This document shows positions 43,317 through 53,038 of a DNA stretch of 63,402 nt, in pieces. The stretch lies in the NCBI GenBank assembly GCA_002435745.1, contig DIWT01000060.1:1-63402 (forward strand). The letters run 5' to 3'. Position 1 is the stretch's first letter. Every line of letters starts with the position of its first letter. Source of the DNA: a bacterium UBP15_UBA6099 (GTDB lineage Bacteria; UBP15; UBA6099). The notes under the pieces were generated by a model that was given only the letters and a program-made list of their open reading frames with translations, made no database searches and had not been told where the DNA came from. Both the position numbers and the translations under genes were made by a program.

Positions 43317-44412
43317 AAAACCGAAGCGAGTAGTGATAAAGATAGGCAGCCGCACGCTCACCGGTCCGGACGGCAGGATAGACGGCTCCCACATGAGGGA
43401 TTTCGTGAAGGAGACGGCCAGACTGCATGAGCGCGGGCTGGACATCGTCGTGGTGTCCTCCGGAGCCATAAGGACGGGCGCGCCGATGCTGAATCTGGAC
43501 CCGGCGAAGATAAGCATCAATCAGAAACAGGCTGCCGCCGCGGTCGGGCAGGGCATGCTCATAGCCAGATACAGCGAGCTGTTTTCGGCTCACGGAATAG
43601 TCGCCGCGCAGGCGCTCCTGACTCCCGACGTGATAAACGACAGGCGGAAATATCTCAACGCGCGCAACACGCTGAGGGCGCTGCTGGCCCTTAGAGCTTT
43701 GCCGATTGTCAATGAAAACGACACTGTGGCCATCGAGGAGATTAAGTTCGGGGACAACGATCGGCTGGCGGCGATGACGGCGATACTAGTGGACGCCGAC
43801 CTGCTGATAAACCTATCAGACGTCAGCGGGCTTTGCAGCGACGACCCTGCGGTGTGCGAGGACGCGCGCCTGCTGGAAACAGTGACGGAAATAACGGAAG
43901 AGCTCTTCTTGAAAGCGCGCGGGCCGCGCTCAGGAGGCTCCGGCGGCATGGCCACAAAGCTTGAAGCAGCCCAGATGTGCATGGACTCAGGCATAAAGAT
44001 GGTTATCGCGGACGGCTCGACTCCCTCGGTCATGTCGCGAGTGATCGACGGAGAGAAAATCGGCACTACCTTCGTGCCTCAGCCCACCCCGCTTTCTGCG
44101 CGCAAGAAGTGGCTGATCGGGTGTCTGCCCGAAGGCAGAATTGTTGTGAACGAAGGCGCGCGGGAGATGATTCAGAAAAAAGGCAAAAGCTTGCTTCCGA
44201 GCGGCATTGTTGCCGTAAAGAAAAAATTCGACCGGGGAGCCTGCGTTCAGGTCTGCGGCGATTCGGGCATGTGCTTCGCCAAAGGACTGGTCAGTTATTC
44301 CTCTGAGGAAATTAAAAAAATCATGGGACGACAATCGTCCGATATTGCTAATATACTCGGACACAAGATATCCGACGACGTGATTCACAGGGACGACCTG
44401 ACTCTGTTCTAA
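43303..44412 (+). CDS. proB: Glutamate 5-kinase
   Basis: 369 residues: amino acid kinase domain (~1-255; VVIKIGSRTLTG, VSSGAIRTG, NENDTVAIEEIKFGDND) and a PUA domain at ~275-360. First step of proline synthesis; GATEWAY motifs GSGGMATKLEAA present. Confidence 0.96.
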   Translation: MSKIKKPKRVVIKIGSRTLTGPDGRIDGSHMRDFVKETARLHERGLDIVVVSSGAIRTGAPMLNLDPAKISINQKQAAAAVGQGMLIARYSELFSAHGIVAAQALLTPDVINDRRKYLNARNTLRALLALRALPIVNENDTVAIEEIKFGDNDRLAAMTAILVDADLLINLSDVSGLCSDDPAVCEDARLLETVTEITEELFLKARGPRSGGSGGMATKLEAAQMCMDSGIKMVIADGSTPSVMSRVIDGEKIGTTFVPQPTPLSARKKWLIGCLPEGRIVVNEGAREMIQKKGKSLLPSGIVAVKKKFDRGACVQVCGDSGMCFAKGLVSYSSEEIKKIMGRQSSDIANILGHKISDDVIHRDDLTLF

Positions 44413-44545
44413 CGCGAATTCAGAACAGGGGCGATTGAATATTTCACGAATATAACCGATTATATAAGGATACGCAAAGCGCGGGCTTCGCGCGCGCCGG
44501 ACGCATGAAACCGGCGTGGAATTGACGTTGACGGGGGAAACGGAC

Positions 44546-45862
44546 ATGGCGGGAACTGACAACGAGCTTAAGAAGAAAGCGGAGGCGGCGAGAGCGGCTG
44601 CGCTCGAACTCGCCAACCTCAAGGACAGCCGGAAAAGGGTGGCGCTCAAAGCGATGGCGGCGGCGCTTAGAACGAACGCGGACGCGATTCTGAAAGCGAA
44701 CGCGGCGGATGTGGCTGACGCCCGCCGCGCGGTAGCGGCAGGCAAACTGTCTCAGGCGATGCTCAAACGACTAATGGTGGACAATGTCAAGATAGAGGGC
44801 ATGGCCGAAGGCGTAGAGAGCGTCGCGAAACTGCCCGACCCCGTGGGCCGCGCGATATCGGAAATAGAAATGGACGACGGACTCGTTCTCGAACAGATCT
44901 CGTGCCCGATAGGCGTTATCGGAGCGATTTTCGAATCCCGCCCGGATGTCGTCCCTCAGATATCCGCCCTCTGTTTGAAATCCGGCAACGCGGTCATCCT
45001 CAAAGGAGGCTCCGAAGCCGCGAGGACGAACAGGGTTCTTAAAGACACGCTCTGCGCCGCCGCGGAGGCGGTTCCCGGAGTCCCCGCGGGCTGGGCGCAG
45101 TTGATAGAGACGCGCCGCGAAGTGAAAAGCGTGCTCGCGATGGACGAATACATCGACTTGCTCGTTCCGCGCGGCAGCAATGAGTTCGTAAGATACATTC
45201 AGGACAACACGCGCATTCCCGTGCTGGGACACGCGGACGGCGTCTGCCATGTTTATATCGACAAAGGGGCGGACTGGAATCTGGCGACGGCGATAGCTAT
45301 CGACTCCAAGACTCAGTATCCTGCCGCATGCAACGCGGCGGAGACGATTCTGGTTCACAAGGACATAGCGGCGGAATTTCTGCCGCAGCTCGCCCGCGCT
45401 CTGGCGGACCACAACGTCGAAGTCAAAGGTTGCGCGGCGTCCCGCCGGCTCGCGAAAGGACTCAAGGCCGCGAAACCTTCCGACTGGGACGCAGAATACC
45501 TCGACCTTATCGTTTCATTGAAGGTCGTGGATTCAATCGAGGCGGCGGTGGAGCACATCAACAAACACGGCTCCAAGCACACGGATTCCATAGTGACGGG
45601 TTCGAATAAAGCGGCGGAGTTTTTCTTCAAAAACGTGGATTCCGCGTGCGTGTTCCTCAACGCGTCCACAAGATTTTCGGACGGATTCCGGTTCGGAAAA
45701 GGAGCTGAGATCGGCATAAGCACGAACAAGACGCACGCGCGCGGCCCGGTCGGGCTGGAAGGTTTGGCGATTTACAAATACTTGCTTCGGGGTTCGGGCC
45801 AGATTGTGGACGATTACATGGGGCCGCACGCTAAAAAATTCAAACACAGGAAAATCAGATAA
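44546..45862 (+). CDS. proA: Gamma-glutamyl phosphate reductase
   Basis: 438 residues from the ATG at 44546 (GGGGGAA upstream; the open frame begins 30 bases before). Active-site Cys in YPAACNAAETILVHK (~272); LVPRGSNEFVRYIQDNT and CVFLNASTRFSDGFRFGKGAE typical. 133 bp behind proB. Second step of proline synthesis. Confidence 0.96.
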   Translation: MAGTDNELKKKAEAARAAALELANLKDSRKRVALKAMAAALRTNADAILKANAADVADARRAVAAGKLSQAMLKRLMVDNVKIEGMAEGVESVAKLPDPVGRAISEIEMDDGLVLEQISCPIGVIGAIFESRPDVVPQISALCLKSGNAVILKGGSEAARTNRVLKDTLCAAAEAVPGVPAGWAQLIETRREVKSVLAMDEYIDLLVPRGSNEFVRYIQDNTRIPVLGHADGVCHVYIDKGADWNLATAIAIDSKTQYPAACNAAETILVHKDIAAEFLPQLARALADHNVEVKGCAASRRLAKGLKAAKPSDWDAEYLDLIVSLKVVDSIEAAVEHINKHGSKHTDSIVTGSNKAAEFFFKNVDSACVFLNASTRFSDGFRFGKGAEIGISTNKTHARGPVGLEGLAIYKYLLRGSGQIVDDYMGPHAKKFKHRKIR

Positions 45863-45870
45863 CGGGCTTT

Positions 45871-46347
45871 ATGGCAAAACAGGCGGAAACGAAGCTAATC
45901 GCGAAAAACAAAAAAGCGTTTTTCGACTACGAGATACTCGACAAGTACGAGGCCGGTTTAGTATTGAAAGGCTCGGAGATTAAATCTGCCAGAAACGGCG
46001 GAGTAAGTCTGAAAGAAGGGTATGTTAAGATTATCGAGGGGGAGGCGTGGCTGACGCAGACCCGGATAGCTCCATATAAGCAGAGCGGGGAATATTTCAA
46101 CCATGACCCATTCAGGGACAGGAAACTGCTCTTGCACAGGAGAGAAATTGATTCGATAGTAGGAAGAGTGCAGAGAAAAGGGCTGACAATTTTGCCGTTA
46201 TACATGTATATTAAGGGAAATCGGGCTAAACTTGAGATAGGACTTGCAAAAAGCAAGAAAAAATATGACAAAAAGGATGATATTATTAAAAGAGAGTTGG
46301 ACAAAGAAGCGAGACGCGAAGTAAAAATGCGGACTCGCTCGCAATAG
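45871..46347 (+). CDS. smpB: SsrA-binding protein SmpB
   Basis: 158 residues. AKNKKAFFDYEILDKYEAGL, LKGSEIKSARNGG and YPLYMYIKG-type core (LPLYMYIKGNRAKLEIGLAK), basic C-terminal tail. It binds the tmRNA encoded directly downstream and delivers it to stalled ribosomes. Confidence 0.97.
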   Translation: MAKQAETKLIAKNKKAFFDYEILDKYEAGLVLKGSEIKSARNGGVSLKEGYVKIIEGEAWLTQTRIAPYKQSGEYFNHDPFRDRKLLLHRREIDSIVGRVQRKGLTILPLYMYIKGNRAKLEIGLAKSKKKYDKKDDIIKRELDKEARREVKMRTRSQ

Positions 46348-46351
46348 CATT

Positions 46352-46751
46352 CGCTCAGGGGGAATGAAGAAAAAGAAAGGGGGGCGTAAGGGCTCGACGG
46401 GGTTTTTACAGTCGATCTGCAGCATGCCGAGATCCCCGCAGTCTCGAAAAACGGCGGGAACACAAGTTAAGTGCAAACAACGAACTAGCTCTCGCGGCTT
46501 AATTCCGCGACATCCGCCGGACTTTTGCCGGTCAGGTACGGGTCGGGTGACGCTCGATCGGATGCCGCGCTCCGATACCCGGTAAGGGCGCGAAAGAAAC
46601 TCCGGGACGTGGAACGCCGAAACCCAGTCCACAGGGGGTTGGCGGTCCGAGATCAAATAGTGGACTAAGCATGTAGACGCGGGCCGGTTGGATTCTTCGG
46701 ACGCGGGTTCAATTCCCGCCGCCTCCATACACCCCACGCTCCCCCTGAGCG
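46352..46751 (+). repeat. 12 bp inverted repeat enclosing the tmRNA gene (processing stem)
   Basis: CGCTCAGGGGGA (46352-46363) is perfectly complementary to TCCCCCTGAGCG (46740-46751). In a precursor RNA this would close a long stem around the tmRNA, suitable for RNase III-type processing. Its right arm ends six bases before the amidase start codon, so cleavage might also affect that gene. Confidence 0.7.
46380..46727 (+). ncRNA. ssrA: Transfer-messenger RNA (tmRNA)
   Basis: The 5' end GGGGGCG pairs with CGCCTCC (46720-46726; one G-U) as acceptor stem, GGGCTCGACGGGG follows as in other tmRNAs, and the T arm is GCGGGTTCAATTCCCGC (46703-46719). The tag starts at GCA 46473 and reads ANNELALAA, ending at TAA 46500-46502; the LAA end is the degradation signal. 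The 3' CCA is not encoded (ATAC follows), so it must be added. It lies 32 bases behind smpB and rescues stalled ribosomes together with it. Confidence 0.96.
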
Positions 46752-46757
46752 ACGAAT

Positions 46758-48380
46758 ATGAAAACGCGCGCCACACGGCTGTTTCAACGGGCCGCGCTGA
46801 TAGCGGTTCTATCAGCGTTCGCGCTAACCTCCCGCGGATACGCTTCGAGCGTGTCCGGACCCGTAGTTTCATTGACGAAAAACCAATCAGGAGCGGCGGC
46901 GGAGTTTTCTTTTTCCGGCCCCATCGTGTTCAAGGCGTTCTATCTGTCGAATCCGGATCGCCTAGTGCTAGACGCGCAAGGCGCTTTCTTTGAAAAATTG
47001 AACGAAACCATTGATGTGAATTCTGAACATATCAAAACCATAAGAATCGCGCAGAACAGCAGGGACCCCGAAATCGCGAGAGTGGTTTTCGATCTCAAGC
47101 ATTCCGTGAAACTAGATATCGCCACAGACAGCGCAACCGGCAAGGCGACCGTAAAGGAGCCTTACATCGGCAACGGGCTTCCTTTTCCAGAAATGAGCGT
47201 AAAGAAGCTCAAGGACAGCGTCGAATTAAGATTCGATTTTAATAGGGATGTCCAGCACACCAGATGGTCTACGGACAACCCGCCGAAGCATGTTTTTGAT
47301 TTCACCGGTTACGCGCCGGCATCAGGGCCGATCGAGAAAATCATAGGCGAGGGGATTGTTAGGGCGGTGAGAATCTCGCGCAAGGACGCGGGGACGGACG
47401 CGGCTCGCGTGGTTATCGACACCTCGCTGCCCGCCGAAGTGAAGATAGAAAAAGAAAAGAGCGGCCACGCGCTGATTCTCAGGGTGATGCAGCCGTCCGT
47501 ATACGGCAGAGTGGTGACGATCGACCCCGGACACGGCGGCAAGGATCCCGGCGCGCAGTACGACGGAGTGGACGAAAAGGACATAGTTCTGGACGTTTCC
47601 CGGAGGCTGAAAGAGATGTTGTCGGCGGCGGGCGCAAAAATTGTGATGACGCGCGAAACCGACATTTTCATCCCTCTGGAAGAGAGGTCGGCGATATCGA
47701 ACAGAGCGGGAGCGGAATTGTTTTTGAGCGTTCACGCAAACGCTCTGCCCAATCACGAAAAAAAGCAGCATGTGAGAGGGGCGATGTCACTATACTATTC
47801 GGACACGACTAAGGATTTTGCGAAGGCTGTTTACGACGAAATGGAGAACGCGCTCGGATGCGGCGGACTTGGAATAGTTGAAAGAAAGAAGCTCGCCGTA
47901 TTGAGAAACACAAAAGCCAAAGCGATTATCGCCGAACTGGGTTTCATGACGCACCACAGCGATTTCGAGTTGTTGAAGGACGACATTTTTAGGGAGAACG
48001 CGGCGAGAGGCTTGTACAACGGAATCGAAAAGCAGCTAGGCGGGCGCGGAGCGGCGCTGGCGGCCCTCGAACTGCCTCCGCAGATGGTCGCGCATCAGGG
48101 GCGCGGAGCGCAGGCGGTTGCGACGCGCGCCCCTGACGAGATTTTTTATGCGGCCGCTGGAAATGTTCTTATTGAGCCGAAATCCGGCAAAGCGCCCGCC
48201 GGTCAAGCCGAGATGTTGCGCGAATTTCTCGATCAGTGGGAGTTGCGCGAGGAAGGTCTGACGCATGAGATGGAAGACCATCTGAGCGAAAGCCGCGCCG
48301 TTCCCGCCAGAGGGGTTGTGAAGTCCCAGCCGGCGTCCATGCCCAACGTCAAAGGCGAATATCTCAAGCAGACTCAATAA
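46758..48380 (+). CDS. amiC: N-acetylmuramoyl-L-alanine amidase with AMIN domain
   Basis: 540 residues. Signal peptide (~1-31), an AMIN domain region (~45-240, possibly two: FKAFYLSNPDRLVLD and VELRFDFNRDVQHTRW), then Amidase_3 at ~252-432 with zinc-site motifs TIDPGHGGKDPGAQ, LSVHANAL and AELGFMTHHSD. A ~100-residue polar tail has no clear domain. It splits peptidoglycan cross-links in the periplasm, probably at division. Confidence 0.92.
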   Translation: MKTRATRLFQRAALIAVLSAFALTSRGYASSVSGPVVSLTKNQSGAAAEFSFSGPIVFKAFYLSNPDRLVLDAQGAFFEKLNETIDVNSEHIKTIRIAQNSRDPEIARVVFDLKHSVKLDIATDSATGKATVKEPYIGNGLPFPEMSVKKLKDSVELRFDFNRDVQHTRWSTDNPPKHVFDFTGYAPASGPIEKIIGEGIVRAVRISRKDAGTDAARVVIDTSLPAEVKIEKEKSGHALILRVMQPSVYGRVVTIDPGHGGKDPGAQYDGVDEKDIVLDVSRRLKEMLSAAGAKIVMTRETDIFIPLEERSAISNRAGAELFLSVHANALPNHEKKQHVRGAMSLYYSDTTKDFAKAVYDEMENALGCGGLGIVERKKLAVLRNTKAKAIIAELGFMTHHSDFELLKDDIFRENAARGLYNGIEKQLGGRGAALAALELPPQMVAHQGRGAQAVATRAPDEIFYAAAGNVLIEPKSGKAPAGQAEMLREFLDQWELREEGLTHEMEDHLSESRAVPARGVVKSQPASMPNVKGEYLKQTQ

Positions 48381-48459
48381 TCCGCCTTTTTTCATCTTTT
48401 GAAAAACTATTTTATTCGCCGTTTTGTTAGTATATAATTTGCCCGTTGAATTGACCAAA

Positions 48460-48906
48460 ATGGCTAAACAAGAAAACACAACTTTGGTGAAGTCGCTGGA
48501 GGAATGCATCCACGCGGCGGAACTCCTTCAGGCGAAGGCATTGCCGGCTCTGAAAAAAATCGAGAGCGGGGCGGCGGGAACGGATTTTGCCGCAAATGTA
48601 ATAGAATTCGTTGATGAATTTGATCGGGTAAAGGCGATTTTTTCACAAATTCCATTCATAGACGGCAAGCCGTCCGGCAAAGTGTCAGAAGCCGAAAAAA
48701 GGGCGGCGCTGGAGCTTTTTCCGACGCTTATAACGCTTGTGGAGGAGTTGGCGGTTGTGCAGGGCTTGATGATGGAAGCTATACAAAAGGACATGAAAGC
48801 CAGCAAGGATTCGTTGGAACTGGTAAGGAAATCTCAGAACATCTTCAACAAATTCGTAAAAAAACCCACAGACGAGACACCGCAATTTTTCGATAAGAAA
48901 GGATGA
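48460..48906 (+). CDS. Small helical protein of unknown function before the flagellar operon
   Basis: 148 residues from the ATG at 48460; TTG or further upstream starts are possible since no strong ribosome site is seen. Entirely helical and charged, with heptad-like stretches (ECIHAAELLQAKALPALKKI; LITLVEELAVVQGLMMEAI). Size and place next to flgB recall FliS/FlgN/FliT-type export chaperones, but I see no specific motif. Upstream TATAAT at ~48433 may be its promoter. Confidence 0.55.
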   Translation: MAKQENTTLVKSLEECIHAAELLQAKALPALKKIESGAAGTDFAANVIEFVDEFDRVKAIFSQIPFIDGKPSGKVSEAEKRAALELFPTLITLVEELAVVQGLMMEAIQKDMKASKDSLELVRKSQNIFNKFVKKPTDETPQFFDKKG

Positions 48907-48957
48907 AGCGGTAGCCTTTGTATTAAAAATCACATCCCTTTTTATGTGAATTTTATG

Positions 48958-48986
48958 TTGACAGTGTTCTATATTTAATATAGATT
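48958..48986 (+). promoter_or_regulatory. Promoter of the flagellar operon
   Basis: TTGACA (48958-48963), 17 bp spacer, TAGATT (48981-48986). A near-perfect palindrome, CTATATTTAATATAG, overlaps spacer and -10, a possible operator. Confidence 0.6.
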
Positions 48987-49038
48987 AAGTAAGATTTTAG
49001 GAGCGAAGCTATATTTTTGACATTGTTGGAGGCGGAGC

Positions 49039-49458
49039 GTGCTTGATAAATTGTTTAAAAGTATGCCGATGGTGGCGATGACGAAAGCTCTCGACACCGC
49101 GTCCGTCAGGCAGAAAGTAATCTCGAACAACATAGCGAATGTTGACACTCCGCACTTCAAAAGATCGGAAGTCAATTTCGAGGACGCGTTCAAAGCGGCG
49201 ATAGAAAGAACTCCGAGCAGGCTGGCCGGCTTCAGGACGGACGGCAGACATATCCCCATCAATCCTTCGACAAGCATAAATTCGGTGAAGCCGACGATCT
49301 GGAGGCAGAACGACACCTTCAGCAGGGCGGACGACAACAACGTGGACATCGATGTCGAGATGGCGGAGTTGGCGAAGAATCAATTGCTGTTCAACGCGGT
49401 TGTCGAGGCGATGGACAGAAAGACGGCCGGGATAAAGAAAGCCATCTCCGGCAGATGA
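49039..49458 (+). CDS. flgB: Flagellar basal-body rod protein FlgB
   Basis: 139 residues, GTG start behind GGAGG. Rod-protein N-terminus with VRQKVISNNIANVDTPHFKR and C-terminal helix ending AMDRKTAGIKKAISGR. First gene of a 14-gene flagellar operon. Confidence 0.95.
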   Translation: MLDKLFKSMPMVAMTKALDTASVRQKVISNNIANVDTPHFKRSEVNFEDAFKAAIERTPSRLAGFRTDGRHIPINPSTSINSVKPTIWRQNDTFSRADDNNVDIDVEMAELAKNQLLFNAVVEAMDRKTAGIKKAISGR

Positions 49459-49479
49459 TGAAGAAAGGTTGAAAAGGCC

Positions 49480-49944
49480 ATGACGAACAATGGAATGTTC
49501 ACATCGATAGACGCGAGCGCATCGGGGCTGACGGCGCAGAGATTGAGGATGGACGTCATCGCTGGGAACATAGCGAACGTTGACACGACGCGCACGCCCG
49601 AAGGCGGCCCGTTCAAGAGGCAGTTGGTGGTGTTCGCGTCAAAGACTGACATGACTTTCAGGAAGTTCCCCTTTCTCCCGATGAAGATTAAAACTGAAAT
49701 GCAGAATCCCGGCGAAGGAGTGAAGGTGCTGGAACTGATGAAGGATCCCGCGCCGCCGAGGCTCAGATACGAGCCGGGGCATCCGGACGCGAACAACGAA
49801 GGCTATGTGGCGTATCCGAATGTGGATGTCATCAAGGAAATGGTGGACATGATATCCGCGTCAAGAGCGTACGAGGCGAACGTGACGGCGATAAATTCCG
49901 CCAAAGCGATGGCGATGAAAGCGATATCGATAGGCAACGCCTGA
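49480..49944 (+). CDS. flgC: Flagellar basal-body rod protein FlgC
   Basis: 154 residues; ASGLTAQRLRMDVIAGNIAN at the N-terminus and MVDMISASRAYEANVTAINS at the C-terminus, the standard rod heptad helices. Forms the proximal rod with FlgB. Confidence 0.95.
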   Translation: MTNNGMFTSIDASASGLTAQRLRMDVIAGNIANVDTTRTPEGGPFKRQLVVFASKTDMTFRKFPFLPMKIKTEMQNPGEGVKVLELMKDPAPPRLRYEPGHPDANNEGYVAYPNVDVIKEMVDMISASRAYEANVTAINSAKAMAMKAISIGNA

Positions 49945-50008
49945 AACAGGGCGGCATAAGGGCCGCGCGCGAGCCGCGCGGCGACAAGAGGAAAACGAGG
50001 ATTAGAAC

Positions 50009-50317
50009 ATGACGACGATAGACCCGGTACAGTCGATCGGGCCGGTAAGGCCGAGTTCCCCGTTTCCGTTCGAGACGGACACGCCCGCGAAAACGGACGA
50101 GACGTTCGCGCAGATGTTGCAGAGGGCGGTCGGAACGACGAACGACATGATGACGCACGCCGACGAGATGGCGTTCAAACTCGCGCTGGGCGAAGTCGAA
50201 GACATCCATCAGGTGATGATAGCGATTGAGAAGGCCAGCATAGCGATGAGCTTGACGCTGGAGATAAGAGACAGGGCGGTCGAGGCGTTCAACACGCTGA
50301 TGAGAACCGCAGTATAA
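50009..50317 (+). CDS. fliE: Flagellar hook-basal body protein FliE
   Basis: 102 residues; DETFAQMLQRAVGTTNDM and VEDIHQVMIAIEKASIAMS match FliE, the adaptor between MS ring and rod. Confidence 0.94.
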   Translation: MTTIDPVQSIGPVRPSSPFPFETDTPAKTDETFAQMLQRAVGTTNDMMTHADEMAFKLALGEVEDIHQVMIAIEKASIAMSLTLEIRDRAVEAFNTLMRTAV

Positions 50318-50340
50318 ACTGACACACGGGAGCGCGCCGA

Positions 50341-51954
50341 ATGAAAGAGCGTTTTTTAAAACTGAAGGACAGCGCGGTCGAGTTCTGGACCCGGACTAAC
50401 AAAAGGCAGCGGATGATAGCGGCGGGAGCGGCCGGAGCGGTGGCGCTTCTGGCTGTAGCGGCTCTGATGTTCGCTTTGGTCCGCGGCGGCCAGAAGGGCT
50501 TCGAGCCTCTTTTCACGAACCTCGAGCCTGAAGACGCCAGCGCGATAGTTCAGGAGTTGAAGAAGACAAAAACTCCGTACACTATCGAGCAGAGCGGCAA
50601 GGCCGTCTTGGTGGACAAGAAGATGGTCTACGAACTGAGGAACGAGCTTGCGGCCAAGGGGCTTCCGGCCAAGAGCACGGTAGGCTACGAACTGTTCGAC
50701 GCCACCCGGCTGGGAGTGACGGACTTCACTCAGAAGGTCAACCTGAAGAGGGCGATAGAGGGCGAGATATCGCGGACGATAATGAGCCTCGAAGCCGTCG
50801 AGCAGGCGAGGGTGATGGTGGTTCAGCCGGAGCCGAGCCTTTTCGTTGTTGATACGGAAGAGTCTACGGCCTCGGTCGCCGTACAGCTTGTGAAGGGCAA
50901 GACGCTGTCGGAGGATCAGGTAAGCGGCATCGTCCGGTTGGTTTCATCCTCTGTCGAGGGGCTTGACCCGAAAAACGTCATAGTGGTCGACTCTCAGGGA
51001 AATATCCTTTCCGAGTTCGATGAAAAGAAAAAAATGCAGGAAAAGATGAAGCTGACCGAGCTTCAGTTGAGGCACAAGGCGCTTCTCGAAGACATCTATC
51101 AGAAAAAAGTCTATGCGGCTCTTTCGAAGGTTTTCGGCGAGGACAACACGGTGGTCGTGGTGTCTATCGAACTTGATTACGATTCCCACGAAATAGAGGA
51201 TGAAATTTACACTCCGGTGGTGGGCGACAGCGGGATAGTCCGAAGCGAACAACTGATCGACGAGAAATATCTCGGCACGGGAACCGTTCCTGAAATCGGA
51301 GTGCCGGGGACGACATCGAACATTCCCGGATACAAGGGGTTGGCCGAGGGCAACGCCGAGTATAACAGGACGGAAGAAACAAGGAACTACGAGATATCGC
51401 GCCGACTGGACAAGACGCAGAAGAATCAGGGCGACATACGGATGATGTCGGTCGCCGTGATGTTGAACGACGAGGGAATAAAGTACGGGGAAGAGACGTA
51501 CCTGACGAGAAGAAGAATTATGGAGATCAGGGAGAACGTCATCAGCGCGGCGAATCTGAACGAACAGCGCGGGGACAAAGTGAGCGTCGTGCCGATAAGG
51601 TTCATGCCGGGCGAGCCCGGACCGAAGGACGAGTACATCTTCAACCAGAAGATGGAGACGGTGAAGTACTGGACGCGGGTTGGGCTGATAATCTTCCTGA
51701 TACTGCTGACGCTGGTGATCTCATTGCTGGCGATGAGGACGTGGGTGGTGCGCGAGGAGTTGCCGCAGGAGCCGGAGTTCGAGGAGGAAGTTCTCGAAGA
51801 GCCTGTGCCGGTGGAGGAATTGCTCGCGCCTGAGTTGTCGGACGAGCAGAGGATGAGAGAGAAGATAAAGGAAGAAGTGCTTCGGATGATACACGACGAT
51901 CCGGAGGGCGCGGCGCTGATAGTGCGCTCATGGCTGTTCCAAGACGCCGACTGA
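50341..51954 (+). CDS. fliF: Flagellar MS-ring protein FliF
   Basis: 537 residues with two membrane helices (~25-45 and ~440-465). RBM domains between; hallmark GYELFDATRLGVTDFTQKVN-LKRAIEGEISRTI. The C-terminal cytoplasmic tail is acidic and ends in the FliG-binding helix. Confidence 0.95.
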   Translation: MKERFLKLKDSAVEFWTRTNKRQRMIAAGAAGAVALLAVAALMFALVRGGQKGFEPLFTNLEPEDASAIVQELKKTKTPYTIEQSGKAVLVDKKMVYELRNELAAKGLPAKSTVGYELFDATRLGVTDFTQKVNLKRAIEGEISRTIMSLEAVEQARVMVVQPEPSLFVVDTEESTASVAVQLVKGKTLSEDQVSGIVRLVSSSVEGLDPKNVIVVDSQGNILSEFDEKKKMQEKMKLTELQLRHKALLEDIYQKKVYAALSKVFGEDNTVVVVSIELDYDSHEIEDEIYTPVVGDSGIVRSEQLIDEKYLGTGTVPEIGVPGTTSNIPGYKGLAEGNAEYNRTEETRNYEISRRLDKTQKNQGDIRMMSVAVMLNDEGIKYGEETYLTRRRIMEIRENVISAANLNEQRGDKVSVVPIRFMPGEPGPKDEYIFNQKMETVKYWTRVGLIIFLILLTLVISLLAMRTWVVREELPQEPEFEEEVLEEPVPVEELLAPELSDEQRMREKIKEEVLRMIHDDPEGAALIVRSWLFQDAD

Positions 51955-52005
51955 CATAAAGCGGCCGGGACCGATGTCCCGGACCGACTCACGGGAGCCG
52001 CATAA

Positions 52006-53016
52006 ATGGCAAAGGACGAAAAGAACACAGGAATCAAAAAAGCCGCCATGATGATGGTGGCGCTCGGCCCGGAGATAGCCGCGGACATATTTAAACACAT
52101 GTCCGACAACGAAATCGAGCGGCTGACTCTGGAAATCGCCGGCCTCAACAAACTGTCGCCGAAGGACAAGGCGGGGGTTCTTGAGGAGTTCTACAATCTG
52201 GCGATGGCCAAAGAGTACATACTGGCCGGGGGCATAGACTACGCCCGAGACGTGCTGGAGCGAGCTCTGGGAACGGGCAAAGCCATGGACGTAATCAACA
52301 GGCTCTCCACGTTCTTGGACGTCGCGCCGTTCGAATTCGCCCGCAAGAGCGATCCGAACCAGTTGTTGAACTTCATCCGCAACGAGCACCCTCAGACCAT
52401 CGCGCTCGTCCTTTCCTACCTGTCGCCCGCGCAGTCTTCATATATCATGAAGGCCCTCAACGACCCGGCGCTGCAGGTTTCGGTGACCAAGCGCATCGCG
52501 CTGATGGACAGAACCAGCCCCGAAGTTATTAAGGAAGTTGAGAAGGTGCTGGAGAAAAAGCTATCGATGGTGCTGTCCCCTGAGTACACGGAGGCGGGCG
52601 GAATCGGCGGCGTGGTTGAGATACTCAACAGAGTGGGCAGGAAGACGGAGTCCGAGATAATGGACAAGCTGTCCGAGGAAGACCCCGAGCTGGCCGAAGA
52701 GATCAAGAAGAGGATGTTCGTGTTCGAGGACATCGTGAAGATCAACGACAGGGACTTGCAGCAGGTGCTCAGGCAGGTGGAGAGCGCGCAGCTAGCCACC
52801 GCGCTGAAGAACATGAAGGACGAAGTGCAGCAGAAGGTGTATGGAAATATGTCGAAGAGGGCGGCGGAAATGTTGAAGGAAGACATGGATTTCGCAGGCC
52901 CGGTGCGGCTCAGGGAAATAGAAGAGGCGCAGCAGCATATTGTGAACACCATCAGAGGAATGATCGAATCCGGAGAAATCTCGGACTACAGGTCCGAGGG
53001 CGGAGAGATGCTCTAA
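52006..53016 (+). CDS. fliG: Flagellar motor switch protein FliG
   Basis: 336 residues. Middle-domain motif RNEHPQTIALVLSYL (~124), GGIGGVVEILNRVGRKTE, and the C-terminal torque helix region VEDIVKINDRDLQQ-like VFEDIVKINDRDLQQVLR. Couples rotor to stator. Confidence 0.96.
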   Translation: MAKDEKNTGIKKAAMMMVALGPEIAADIFKHMSDNEIERLTLEIAGLNKLSPKDKAGVLEEFYNLAMAKEYILAGGIDYARDVLERALGTGKAMDVINRLSTFLDVAPFEFARKSDPNQLLNFIRNEHPQTIALVLSYLSPAQSSYIMKALNDPALQVSVTKRIALMDRTSPEVIKEVEKVLEKKLSMVLSPEYTEAGGIGGVVEILNRVGRKTESEIMDKLSEEDPELAEEIKKRMFVFEDIVKINDRDLQQVLRQVESAQLATALKNMKDEVQQKVYGNMSKRAAEMLKEDMDFAGPVRLREIEEAQQHIVNTIRGMIESGEISDYRSEGGEML

Positions 53017-53038
53017 AAAAAACGGACGGTAGTCTGAT

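Noticed and set aside
46198..46872. Minus-strand frame across the tmRNA
   Set aside because: It overlaps smpB, tmRNA and amidase on the other strand and has no domain.
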